Assembly: GCA_003342895.1 (NCBI GenBank)
Contig: PTFA01000490.1
Location: 79,458 to 143,457 of the forward strand
Source: Casuarius casuarius
Lineage: Eukaryota > Chordata > Aves > Casuariiformes > Casuariidae
Reading direction: 5' to 3'
Length of the DNA stretch: 64,000 nt
Shown: positions 14,001 to 25,634 of the stretch, one piece after another
Numbering within the stretch: the first letter of the stretch is position 1
Layout of the letters: the number at the start of each line of letters is the position of its first letter
Translations under genes and position numbers: made by a program
Notes under the pieces: model-generated
Told to the model about the DNA's origin: nothing
Databases searched by the model: none
The model's input: only the letters and a program-made list of their open reading frames with translations

Positions 14001-17000
14001 AGTTTGCTGAAAATAAACAAATGAGTTTGCAGAGCAGCACAGTTGAACCCAGAGTGCCAGAGTACCCACAGGATTACAGGTTTTCTTCTCATCTGTAATC
14101 TTTTATACTCTATCAGCAAGAGGAGGAGGTTGGGGAATTCGATGAAACAGAACCACTCACATCAAGTCAGAGTAAGTCTTAAGGATCCTGGTGGGCATCG
14201 CAAAATTGAGCAAGCATCCAACTGAACTAACATAAAGCAGAACTCATATAAGGGATCACCAGCTGTAGTGTGACTGGGTGTTTCTGATGGAACAGCCCCC
14301 TCTTGGCCTGGGCTTGAATTCGCTTGGCAGCTTTTAGAGAATCAAGCAACGATTTAGGAGATAGAAAACTGAGCTTCCAAATCCTAATCTCCCCAGCAGG
14401 ACTGAAGAACCTGCCAGCACACTATCGAGCTCAGTCCTGACAGATCTACCCCACAGAGAGTAGACACGGAAAAGCCACCAGTTAACATCTCTGGAGCCTG
14501 CACAGGTACTTTAGAATGCCACAAGGGCAAAGAATCGCACCAATGCAGATGCCTGTCACTGAGGAACATGTGTCCTGAAATCTAGGATTCTTCCTTTTGA
14601 AGTTACCTGAAATGAGCCAAGGCAGATTTTTCAGCATTGTCACTTAATTTTTTTTAACTCCTAGTCTGAATATTATGGCAGGTTTTGTAAAATAAAGTTT
14701 ACTGCAAGTGCCAGAATAAGAGAAATAAATCAGAACCCATGCAGATAATCACGGAGTCAGGAGCCACTTCAACAAGCCACTATGGAAACTCCTGCATCCC
14801 CCTGCCTAGGGCTTCCCTCGCACACAGTATTTGAGAATCCAGTAATGAAAGAGCCTCTGCAGCTCCTCACTTACCATCAAAGATGGCAGCGTCATCCTCA
14901 GTCAGTAAGTGCTCATTAGAGAGGAGATAGAGATGGTCCACCATGGAGCAGGGCACGAGGAAAGATAGGGACCCCTAGAAAAGGAGAAACCCATTCTTCA
15001 AGCTCCCCAAATCCACGCCTCAGTCAGAAGAACACACTACAATTCCCTGGAGATCACTGCTTCAATTGGCTACACAGGTCTAAAAGCCCAGAGCCACTTC
15101 TGCTTAGCCTCACCTTCTTCAGCAGGCACACCATGTTGGTATAGGGATTTAAGTGCAGTGCCAGAGGCCGTGAGAGTGCTTCTTGGTACTGAAGGCAGCA
15201 GGCATAAAACTTGGACCAGAACTCCACCTGCAGCTGCCAAAACTCTTCCGGGGAGCATTCGTATTCTGTCACACTGCTGTGGAACTGGTGGGACCAAAAC
15301 AGGATTTCAGATGAGTACAGGCAGTGACCAAAGAAAAAAACTGCAGTGCTTGGACTGCAGTTTTGTCCCTTGTGACCAGTGTCACACCTTTACATGGTTA
15401 AGGATTGGTAAGCACCTGTTAGTTCTTTTCCCCACTGCCTTACAGACAATTTTTTTTTTCCTATGGCAGTGAATTACACAACAAACAGCAAGGGAACAAG
15501 GCCCAGAAGAACCATTTGTATACAACCCTATATAAAGAAGCACCAATAGTGTCAAAACAAAAAGCAGTATTGTAGATCTCTAAAAATATCATGCAAGGTG
15601 ACTCTTACAGAGTCTGCCTTCTTTCTATGAATTTCCTAGCAATATTCTGAACAGCCCCAAGGATGAACTGCAGGTAGGAACGCCAGCTTAGAGAATCAGG
15701 CATGAGAGTAAAATCTGGACAAGTAGGGTAAAATGGGGGAAATTCAGAGCCAAAAGGACAGTGAGTTGATTTTCAGATACGTTTCCCTAGATCCCCTACA
15801 GATGCCCCAGACTCAGACACATCTCCTGGTGTCCAAAATTATAAGCAATAGATCTGTGTGCTGCTAGCCGGCACCCAGGACAGGGAGCTGGAACAGGCAG
15901 CACACGATGTATGACCAGGACTGCATGCAAAGTGTACCCAGGGAGAAGAAACAGTAGAAAATCCAGCAAGAAGAACAGACTCCATAAAGGAAAGAGGGAA
16001 TGAAAAAGCCAAGCAGGAAAGGTGGAGATTTTTATATCCTTAAATAAATAAATAACTCCCTCAGAAAGGCAAAGACCAAATACAGTCTCGGGTCACTTGT
16101 GCATCTCATTTAACTCCACCAAATCATTTAAATAATACATAAAATGGATGCATGAACAAAAGATGATGAGAAAAGTCTCACCTCACTTTCCACAGCTAAG
16201 GTAACCTCTTTTTTTAACTCGTCCCATGTCAGATCCAAGTGTCTCTCAGTTCCTTGAGAAAAGATCTAAAAAGCAGTAGAGCAAACTTTTACTTTAAACC
16301 AAGAGACCTGTCTCTCCAAGTTTCAGCAGAGGCCTGTGTACTGGGGCAGAGAAAGTGCTGTATACTTTAACACCAGCTCTTTCTTGTACCCTCCTATAGG
16401 CTTCCACAGGAGGCCTCAGGAGAGGCTGAACAGCGAGAGCATCCAACACTCTCATACGAACCTGTAAAGCCTTCTGGATAGCTGCATTTGTGAACCGGCC
16501 AGGCATAAAGAGATACTCCAGGTAGGTTTCCTATGAAAAGGACAAGACGGTAATTTAAAGAAAGACATATGCCAGAGGGCCAGCATTTAAAAGCACTGCT
16601 TCTGGTCCTTATTCTCATTCTCAAACTCACCCCCAGATCTGTGTTTCTTTCCAGCTTCAGTTCAAAATTCCCCACCTGCTCTAACTTCTCCCCTTTCACT
16701 CCCTTTTCAGCTCCCGTGACTGAACACAACTTCCCACACACTCCAGATTCTGTTTGCCTGTTTTGTCTCAAGGCTTGCTCTTAGTTGACTTGAAATTCTC
16801 CTCTTCCCTCAACTTCTGGCTTAATAACCATGCTCAGTGCCTTAACACTGTGATAATAGAGGCTAAGTCTTGTTCCCTTAACTTGGGGGAATTTTAAGAG
16901 GATAACAAAGGTCAAGACTCAGAATAAAGATATACAGTGTACACTTGAATTGTCCTAATGTTTTCCTTCTGGGCAGGGAAGCTTCATTACTTCTTGTTAT

Positions 17001-20000
17001 TTTATAGTCAGTTTACCCTGGGGTCCTGGTCATGTCGAACCGTCACTTCCTCTTCAGGTAGCGGCTGCACAAAGACCTGGTTCCACTGGCCCGCAACATT
17101 TCTGCGGAAGGAAGAAAAACAAACAAAAACAAAACCATCAGCTTTGCATGGCAGTACTACAACACAGAGCCTCTGTGAGCAGTCACCTGAACCAAATTTG
17201 TCATTGTCGCCAGTCATCATAGAATTTAAAGCAACCACAGCCCCTCAGATTTGTTAACAGAGGAACTTTGACCAAGTGACAAATGACAGATTTAGCCAGC
17301 AGAGCCTAATGGTGGTATCCCCATTCCTGAGCTAACACAACAGGTTGGATGCTTGAAGAGGCTCATCAACATGATTCCTTAATTTATACCACTGTTCTCT
17401 CCTTCACGAGTGCTTGCCAAATAACTCTTCCTCAGACTGACTGGTAGATTCTTCTGCCTAAATAAGAATACTCACAGCAATTTTTACCCAGTATATACTT
17501 CCCTGGTCTGGCTTATGTTAAAAAAGAAAAAAAAACCCTACCCTCCCAGCTTTATAAAAATAAGACTGACACTTTCACATCACTGGTCTTTTCAAAACAA
17601 GATATTTCTTGGAAGAGACCAGCCAGTTTTGAAGGACCTGTCAGGAAAGTACAACCCTCCCTCCGCGACATTTGCAGCAGATTCCACTCACAGCAAGCCT
17701 GTCTGGCTTTTTACATTTTTCACATTCCTGCAGTTGAGCTGTAGCTTTATTATAAAGCAGGACAAAAAAAAAAATCCAAGTAATCTGCACTGCAAGAAAA
17801 CCCAGCTGTGCATTTGACACAAACTCTGCAATAGGAAGAACTAGGTACCACTGCATCTTGACACACTTAAGTCAGCCAAGCAGTACCAGGACAGCAAGAG
17901 TCGAGGTGCTAGATCAGTGCTTTTTTCATCTGCAGTCGCTCATGAAGGTACCCCCTGCCAGGCTATCAACTCCAGCAATCCAGTGCAGAAACTCACTGCT
18001 CAAAATTGATATATTTCACAATGGTTTGGTTCTCTTCATTGTGCCACAGTGCCCAGATCTCAGCCGAGGTTAAGGCAAAATCAACAAGAGTCTCCTAGAA
18101 GACATAGCACAGATTTACTTTCTTATCATAAATTCAAGTACAGCAGAGAAACATGCATAGTTAATACTAGCAAAGCAGTCCCTTGATTCATTTAACCACA
18201 ATTGGAAAAGAAAATTCTTGTTTATTCACAGCAAAATCCCTAAATCCAGGCCTCTTTAGAGCGCTCTACACCTTTCAGTAAGCAACCCTCCTTCTGTTAC
18301 CTCAGGACTTTCTGAGAGAGGCCAGGCTGAGCACTCACCTGAGAGGTGAACAGCGATGATATGTGGTCAAGGCTGTAGCGGTTACTCTCAGTGCTCACCA
18401 ACTGGAAGACACAGAACTACAAACATATCTTGTAAGTTATTTGCTAAAGGTATGCCAATATATCTATGCCAAGAGTCAGCACACTGCAGGGAAACTCGTC
18501 TCTCTAGTCACACTTTTTGCCTTGACGCTACAGTCACCAGACACCTGATGCCAAAGCTGCCTAGCTGAGATTAAGGCCAAGCAGAACACACCATGCGCTG
18601 ACTCGCCTCAGCACACGTGAGCGTGGGCCTAGCCTCTGTGCCACACACTGACATCAGCCTTCTTGGGAAGGACACCTTAATTTCTGTCCTGAATTTGAAC
18701 GATTTCTAGCCCTCTTTTGAAAGACTGCAACAGAAAAATAATGATGATAATATTCCTGGACACTGCTAATGACAAGATGATGCATGCAAGTGAGGAGAGT
18801 AGGATGGAAAAAGCTCTGCATCCTCAGGTCACTTGCTGCAAACCAAGCTCTGCATGTTCTGACAAGAGTGAACACAGCATTAGAGGGAGAGCAGAAGTTT
18901 GAATACCCTGGAGAATTGAAAGGGTAAGCTGTCCAACAGATGAGAGTGCTGTCATTTCTGCTCTGCTAAATTTATTACTCACTACATGAAGCTGGAGTTC
19001 TACAGTAGTCAACATTTGGCAATATGCAGTGATACATTTGTATGCTCCCAGGAGCCCAACATAAATACACTTATTGGCATTTCCATGCTTTTGGCTACTT
19101 TCAGACCTTCTACTTTCCCACGGCATGAACGTGCTTTCAGGATCCTACCGGAACAGAAGGTGAACAAGTGAACTAGCACTCACAGATCATCTTAGTTCTG
19201 CAGGGAATTCCACTCCCAAAGCAAGGGCACGTGTGTCTTGCAGTGCTTCAAGAGCACAAATGTTTATTCAGAAAGTAGCGTTCTCTCCAGAGGGTCAGAC
19301 ATGAAACTTTTCTCTATTTGGTGCCTCAGGCACAAACTCAAATCCATGTAGGAAAATATATTTTCAGCACATGCCAATAAAGACACATTTGTAGCATACC
19401 TGCCCTCGCTTGGGTGCATGCATATACACGCCGAGATAAAGCCCCAGTGACTGGGAGAAAGCCAGTCGCAGTCGGTGCCCAGTCCCAGCTGCAAGTCGCA
19501 GGTCCCTACTGACCGGCATGAACTCCAGAAGGTCTGCAACCATCAGGCACATTTGATCCTGCCCAAAATAAAGGTATCAGACAAGTAGCGTAAAAACTCA
19601 GGATTGAGAAACTGCCCATCTGCTTCATTCTTCCTCCCTTCCCTTCCACTACTTTCACTCTGCCCCTCTCTTAGCCCCCTCCACCTTCTCCCTTGTTAGT
19701 CAGATTAGCACTTGTTGCATGGAGCAGGCGCCAGCATGGTGAGGACTGTAACATGCACACAAAAAGATGAGTTTCCTTGTTTCCTGAGTAAGAAGTTTTA
19801 TACGCAGAAGTCACCCCTATGGAAACATGAATAAGGCAAGCCAAGAACCACTCAGCGTTGAAGCTACAGCCCCTGCTTTCAGAGAATGAGTGCATTCTGG
19901 ATTACGTGGCTGTCTCTCCCTCTCCATCATCTCCCGTTCCCTTCCTCTCCAATCAATCCTCAATACCAAAAGAGACTAGTCTCTCCCAATACCACACCAG

Positions 20001-23000
20001 CCTGGTTTAAGAACCAGCACATCACCTTTGGTGCTTTTCTAAGCTGCTTTCTGAGGAGCAGCATGTTCAAAGTCTGCACAAACCTTTCCCTAAGGATGCA
20101 AGCAAAGCATCCATGCACGTACCTGAATCATTCTTTAGCACTGCTTAGCTTTCCCCATCTCACCTATGCTCTCTCTCCCACTGAGCATGGGCTTTCAAAG
20201 TCCAGGCATGTACAATAAAGCTCCCCTCTCCCTCCCTTAACACACACACACATTCCAGTGCAGATGAGCCATGAAAGCAGTTGTGTCTGGTTGATTAACT
20301 TTGGCACTGATATTTGGAGCAAGTGGCATTCAGCTAGCTGAGGCTTTTATTAACTTCTTGTTGACAAGGGACCACATTACAAAGATGCTCTTATTACCTC
20401 TAAAACAAAAGAAAATCCATTTGGCATGCTTTCTCATCCCTTGAAGTGTTCCTGCCTGCCTTCCTGAACACCCTCGTGAGTTTGCAGATAACTTGCTAAT
20501 ACTGTGCTCTGCCCTATGTAAAAGGCTTTGCCATATAGAAAACTTATCTACTTTCCAAGTAAAACTACAAATACAAGCTATGATAATCTCCACAGATTGC
20601 CCAAATCCCAGTAAGCAGAAGTTGCCCTGAAGACAATTTCACACCAGATCAAATCTACGCTAACCATCCAGCCTTCGTTTCTCAAGCCTCTAAGTGTCAC
20701 CCAAGCAGCAAACAACTGGCAATGGAAGATGTTATTCCCTGAACCCAGGCCTCACTCACCTTGTAGGACCACATTCTAAGTTTATGGTCCTGACAGAGAG
20801 CAAAGAGAAAGGCATCATGATCTAGGCAGTGAACAGAGAGGCTGATAGGCAGGTCTGACAGGCCACAGTCACCTCTGAAAATACAAGTATTATTTCAAAG
20901 GATTAAAGGAAAAAAAAAAATCAAGGGTACTGCAAAGATCCAAGACACATGGTTTCTATCACACTGCATTTAAAATAAGGTAAAAAAAAAAGTAGTGGTC
21001 TCAGACCACAAAGGAAGAGGACAAAAGAAAGTGCAGCTGAGACAGTAATATACATGAGGTACACAAAACATTCATTTCTTCAGTATCACTAAGTGCCCCA
21101 GCCCATTCTAAGAGCACAGGTGGACTAGCAACGCACTAACACAGCAGCGTTTCAGGTGGACTGCGTTGCTCAGTGTTCAAGACGCAGAGGATCCCACCAC
21201 ACTGATAGCACCCAGAACCTAGATGAATGCACCTTTGAAACACCCATGACAACTTGGAGTTAAGGATCCAGATGGAAGCAGTGATATGACCAGTCCCAAC
21301 CAACNCACCACTGATGCTCCAAGTCAAGGTGCTGGGGGACTTGCTCCAATTTTCAGATAACAATACAGCAGGGCTTAGAATTTGTTTTTGCACTCTTAGG
21401 CACCGTAACAATTACAGTCCAAAACTGAGCCCCACCGCACACAGCATGTCTGGTGTCATCTACACATAACATCAGCTGATCAGGAACGAGCCTGGCGTTT
21501 CAGAACAAGGACAACAACGTACGACTGTTGCAATCCTTAATCTGCCCTGGCTGTGAGCCATATCCTGGGTAAATCCTCAGAGCCCAATTACTAGATGTAA
21601 TATATTCGTAGACACAGACACACAGAACCAGCAGGACCCCATTAAGATGAACTAATCCAGCACTGAAGTCCCAAATTGAGTGCTGTGCTGGATCTGTGAC
21701 CAAGTTACTTAACCTTTTTGACAAAGTATTTATAGATGCTGACTTCTTTGTACTTATCTTTGACTTCAGCTAGAAACACTAAGGGCCTCCATATGAGGGA
21801 ATAATAATAATTATAAAATTTTTTCATTTATTTGTCACCAAACACTAACCTGATGGCAGTTGGCATCCAACCAGTAAGGAAACGCTGCATCACTGAGCTC
21901 TGCTTCAGTTCCACAATTGAAACTGTTCCTTTCAAAATAAAAAGCAATATTAAAAAAAATATTTTGAGTACTGTACTTGTTAATAAGAGAATTTACTTCT
22001 ACCAACAAGGGACTTTACAGACCTGATGCAGAAGGGCGCGTGTGCATGCATGCACATGTGTATAGCAAAATAAGACACACACGATAAAAATCAAAATCAG
22101 CTGAAGTCCAAAGCTAGAAGAGGGATGTTACTGGACAAGCTAAGATGTACCAGCACAACTGCAAAGACCACAGTGACACACACACAGCATATCCTAAAAC
22201 ATATCCCGCATGGAATGGGTGCTTCCGTCTAGGCAAGGCTATCTGTTAGTGTGCAGGATAACACTAAACACTAAACTAACTATAAAGATATAGATTTGCA
22301 GACACAGCCTGTTCCCACTCCTTACCAGGTGCATCGTGAGGAGGCAGCTTAAGGACAAAGATTCCTCCCGAAGCAGAGGGCAGAGCAAAGAGAGCCTCTC
22401 CCTCACTGCTAAGCCAAGCAGCTGAGGCAACAGAATTAGATGCTAGGCCTGGCATGCTGGGAATCATGTAGTAGTTTGAAGGATCTCTGAAGTTGATTTT
22501 GCCAATATCTGTAAACACGGACTGCATTTGGCTCTCTGTTATCAGCTCCTGGAAATGGGAAACAGAGAAACGAGTACAAATCCTGAACACACATACACAG
22601 CCATGGAAAAACAACCAAACGCCAGTGGAGTGACAGCTGCAACTCTGCTACTTTATAAAGAGGATCTTTCTAGTAAGAACTCTCTGGTCACTACCACTTT
22701 TTGTTTTCCTCACTTTTAATCCATGACCGTTTCTCTTTAAGAGCAGATATCAAAGGGATTTAAAACCCATAATTTTCTAACAGAATGCTCTCTCCCTCCC
22801 TCACATAAGCTAACATCCCCAAAGGAGTCCTCTAGTCCTACTATCAGCTGCTTTGAGAGCTCATAACAGAACACTGTTAACAGGTCCCAGAAAGCAAGCA
22901 GCTCTGCAAAAGCCACAGCATCACTGCTTGGAAATGCTGTTTTGAACCCTAAAAGCAAGAGATGATAATTTCTCCAAGAGACACCCAGACAGAGGCATCA

Positions 23001-24743
23001 GGAAAAAAGTTCCCACCAGATGGATACATCTGTACATAATGATACATAATGTAATTTCTGCATAAGATACATCTTCCACATGAAACAAAAAGAGATTATA
23101 CGCCTTGCTACTTATACAGGTATATTAGTTACGCACCCACCAAAGCCTTCTTTCTCTGAACTGCTCAGTTCCTACCTCCAAATACTATTTTGTCCCCCAT
23201 GTCGTGATGCTTGGCCTAAGAACTGCAAAGAGCGAATACGACATCAGGACAAATACACGCAACAACCATAGCCCAAGGCAAGACTGTGACTAAAGACAAG
23301 CAGGATGAGGAGCTTGCCAGAGTGAGACCAAGCCACTCTAACACTGTAAATATGGAAACACTGTAAATCTTATTCCGATGGCCACTGACTCATCCATGCA
23401 TGCAGTCTGACTAAATTCAGTTCCACATGAAGCAAGAGATTTCCAGATTTTTCTTCCAAATTGACATACTTTTTCCAGCAGTTTTCAGTTCCACATAGAG
23501 ATCTGCCTTGCACTGATGAACAAACCTGCAGTACGTGGCCAAAAATCAAAGGACTTGTGAGTTTATAAGATCTAAAAAGCAGTTTAACTAGAAAAGTTAG
23601 GAAGTCATTTGAGTATGAAATTAAGCCACAGAGTTTCCCATGAAACTAAAGAGAGGCCCCTAAACTGACACTCCAGTTCTGTGCCTCTGGAAACACCAGA
23701 CAGTTCCAGCGCAGGATATAAATCCTGATCACACAGCTATGAAACAATGTGCTAAGAAGGAATATTCAAATTCCTGTGGATCTGTGTGCCCAATTCCAAA
23801 AGGCACAGGAAGAGTTCTGCTTTGCACTCACTAGCAATTCAGCATAAGTGTTTTTATACCTAGTCAGCCCATATCACGCAGGCATGTTGGCCGCAATACG
23901 GTATCACCAGGTTTGCAGGAAGTCCAGCAACAGGGCTGGAAGCACCACCACATCCCCACCTTGATGGGAAACACCCTGAGGTCTTTGCTATCTTGCAACT
24001 CATTCAGGTGCTTTCCTAAGGGCTCTGCATACTTGGAGGACTGAGGTGGGTGCCTGGCACAGCAGGAGGTCAGGCAGGAGATCCTGGAAGGGCCTGCATG
24101 CCATGCCTACGTACAGCACCCCCGGGAGACGCAGGTGCCAGTACTCACGCTGCGGTACATGCGGGCAGGGTGCGGCAGGAGCAGGCGGTGCACGGTCTGC
24201 GCGGTGGCGAGAAGGATGACGAGGTGGCTCTGCACCTCGCACACGTGCACGCCGCCAGGGAGCAGCGGGCAGCCCTGGATGCGGAGCCGCACCGCGTTGT
24301 TGAGGAGATTGATGTCCAGCGACTCCTCCACCAGCTCCACCGCATCCCCCGACGTGGTCCTGTGGGCAGAGCAGAGCGGGCACGGCGGGAGGCGCGGGGG
24401 CCCAGCCGGGGGGACTGCAGAGGCCCAGGCCCAGGCCGGGGCGGAGGCCGAGGCCATCGCGGTGCCGGCGGCGGGGCGAGGGCAGAGGCCAGGCGGAGGC
24501 CGGCGCGGCCGGCGGCGGAGGCGGGCCCGGGCCCACTCACCAGCGTATGAAGCGGTTCCTGGTGACGGCGGCGAGCTGGGCGCTCTCCTGGTAGCAGAAC
24601 CCGCCGGCGCTGTCGCCGTAGCGACCGGCGGGGGCCGGCGCGATGCCCGGCGGGCTGAACGCCACCTCCCGCACCCGCCGCGGCGGGCCCCGCGCCGCCC
24701 CGCTCAGCTCCAGGCAGCTCCGCTCCGCCAGCGCCGCCGCCAT
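99..24743 (-). CDS. NUP160: NUP160, nucleoporin 160 (C-terminus beyond the window)
   Basis: Scaffold nucleoporin of the Y (NUP107-160) complex, which builds the rings of the nuclear pore and acts at kinetochores (known for the family). The spliced product follows vertebrate NUP160 from end to end, for example LLNNAVRLRIQGCPLLPGG, YMHAPKRGQ, CCLQYQEAL and NYYELLYAFHIYRHNYRK. I find 27 coding exons, all joining in frame, about 1109 codons; the family is about 1400-1436 residues, so roughly 300 C-terminal residues lie left of base 99. The start (ATG at 24743-24741, context GGAAGATGG) matches an internal methionine of the longer human N-terminus. An in-frame extension upstream cannot be excluded, because the sequence enters the gap 72 bases later. 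All donors are GT and all acceptors AG; the weakest donor is GTATCC after the exon ending at 7863. Confidence 0.96.
694..3678 (-). other. NUP160 introns of 0.8-0.9 kb
   Basis: Three introns longer than 300 bases lie between the 3' exons: 694-1505, 1824-2737 and 2858-3678. They are AT-richer than the exons, with short simple-sequence runs and one small inverted repeat (2501-2530). I see no RNA gene or transposon copy in them. Confidence 0.6.
3778..7112 (-). other. NUP160 intron, 3.3 kb, the largest seen
   Basis: Lies between the exons at 3679-3777 and 7113-7182. It holds one ambiguous base at 4776 and a T10 run near 4611. Short open frames on both strands (for example the plus frame near 6349-6741) show no family resemblance. 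I recognise no interspersed repeat. Confidence 0.65.
8023..9962 (-). other. NUP160 intron, 1.9 kb, nothing recognised
   Basis: Lies between the exons at 7863-8022 and 9963-10033. It has pyrimidine-rich stretches (8400-8530 and 8910-9010 on the plus strand) and no feature I can support. Confidence 0.6.
9963..16530 (-). CDS. NUP160: NUP160 exons 10-18: start of the alpha-helical solenoid
   Basis: Exons: 16462-16530, 16182-16265, 15114-15284, 14875-14974, 12919-13084, 12180-12295, 11913-12073, 10371-10504, 9963-10033, giving residues 418-775. Recognisable runs are EEFWQLQVEFWSKFYACC, LHLNPYTNMVCLLKK, PEKAAEQILEDLI, IRNPIHAIGVLIREMDYET, NLTQLYGSGTA and LLSYYLIRWASQCLASDV. The exon at 10371 begins MVIGGGQLFQ where human has AVIWGTGQLFQ with the same spacing, so a substitution rather than a shifted splice site is likely. 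Confidence 0.92.
10505..11912 (-). other. NUP160 intron, 1.4 kb, nothing recognised
   Basis: Intron before the exon that begins MVIGGGQLFQ. The 247-codon plus-strand frame at 9980-10723 runs antisense through the neighbouring exons and is a shadow, not a gene. Confidence 0.6.
13085..14874 (-). other. NUP160 intron, 1.8 kb, with an A/T-rich microsatellite
   Basis: Contains an A/AAT-rich simple repeat at about 13762-13793. Nothing else is recognised. Confidence 0.6.
15285..17996 (-). other. NUP160 introns around exons 9-11
   Basis: Introns 15285-16181, 16266-16461, 16531-17016 and 17102-17996. They are moderately AT-rich and I see no feature in them beyond the flanking splice sites. Confidence 0.55.
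17017..24743 (-). CDS. NUP160: NUP160 exons 1-9: N-terminal beta-propeller
   Basis: Exons in gene order: 24541-24743, 24149-24359, 22326-22548, 21850-21928, 20760-20874, 19400-19558, 18339-18416, 17997-18094, 17017-17101. They give residues 1-417 with phases 2, 0, 1, 2, 0, 0, 0, 2 and 0 at the exon ends. The product contains the conserved runs LPHPARMYRS, TDIGKINF, GEALFALPSASGGIFVLKLP, HDAFLFALCQDHKLRMW, TGHRLRLAFSQSLGLYLG and AGQWNQVFVQPLPEEE. In this family the segment forms the beta-propeller that contacts NUP37 and the pore membrane face. Confidence 0.93.
18417..21849 (-). other. NUP160 introns of about 1 kb, one ambiguous base
   Basis: Introns 18417-19399, 19559-20759 and 20875-21849. 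A short CA run lies near 20243 and an N at 21305. No other feature is recognised. Confidence 0.55.
22549..24148 (-). other. NUP160 intron 2, 1.6 kb, nothing recognised
   Basis: First long intron of the gene, between exon 2 (24149-24359) and exon 3 (22326-22548). Composition drops sharply from the GC-rich first exons to AT-richer intron. Confidence 0.6.
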
Positions 24744-24815
24744 CTTCCGCCGCCGCCGCCGCCTGTCTTCCCGCCCGCCCGCGCAGGGCACCACGGGAAA
24801 GCGGCGCCGCCGGGC
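24360..24815 (-). promoter_or_regulatory. CpG-rich 5' end of NUP160, cut by the gap
   Basis: Exon 1, intron 1 (24360-24540) and the 5' leader are dense in CpG and GGC/GCC runs, as expected for a housekeeping CpG-island promoter. The transcription start should lie just upstream of 24743, at or inside the N gap. No TATA box is visible in the remaining 72 bases. Confidence 0.6.
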
Positions 24816-25634
24816 NNNNNNNNNNNNNNNNNNNNNNNNNNNNNNNNNNNNNNNNNNNNNNNNNNNNNNNNNNNNNNNNNNNNNNNNNNNNNNNNNNNNN
24901 NNNNNNNNNNNNNNNNNNNNNNNNNNNNNNNNNNNNNNNNNNNNNNNNNNNNNNNNNNNNNNNNNNNNNNNNNNNNNNNNNNNNNNNNNNNNNNNNNNNN
25001 NNNNNNNNNNNNNNNNNNNNNNNNNNNNNNNNNNNNNNNNNNNNNNNNNNNNNNNNNNNNNNNNNNNNNNNNNNNNNNNNNNNNNNNNNNNNNNNNNNNN
25101 NNNNNNNNNNNNNNNNNNNNNNNNNNNNNNNNNNNNNNNNNNNNNNNNNNNNNNNNNNNNNNNNNNNNNNNNNNNNNNNNNNNNNNNNNNNNNNNNNNNN
25201 NNNNNNNNNNNNNNNNNNNNNNNNNNNNNNNNNNNNNNNNNNNNNNNNNNNNNNNNNNNNNNNNNNNNNNNNNNNNNNNNNNNNNNNNNNNNNNNNNNNN
25301 NNNNNNNNNNNNNNNNNNNNNNNNNNNNNNNNNNNNNNNNNNNNNNNNNNNNNNNNNNNNNNNNNNNNNNNNNNNNNNNNNNNNNNNNNNNNNNNNNNNN
25401 NNNNNNNNNNNNNNNNNNNNNNNNNNNNNNNNNNNNNNNNNNNNNNNNNNNNNNNNNNNNNNNNNNNNNNNNNNNNNNNNNNNNNNNNNNNNNNNNNNNN
25501 NNNNNNNNNNNNNNNNNNNNNNNNNNNNNNNNNNNNNNNNNNNNNNNNNNNNNNNNNNNNNNNNNNNNNNNNNNNNNNNNNNNNNNNNNNNNNNNNNNNN
25601 NNNNNNNNNNNNNNNNNNNNNNNNNNNNNNNNNN
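24816..25634. other. Assembly gap (819 N)
   Basis: An uninterrupted run of N. It sits at the GC-rich NUP160 promoter, where sequencing often fails, and separates NUP160 from the PLEKHG3-SPTB block. All long open frames crossing it are meaningless. Confidence 0.99.

Noticed and set aside
17205..17235. CATAGAATTT-like bases as a CR1 retrotransposon tail
   Set aside because: Only a few bases agree and there is no CR1 body beside them; not enough to call a mobile element.
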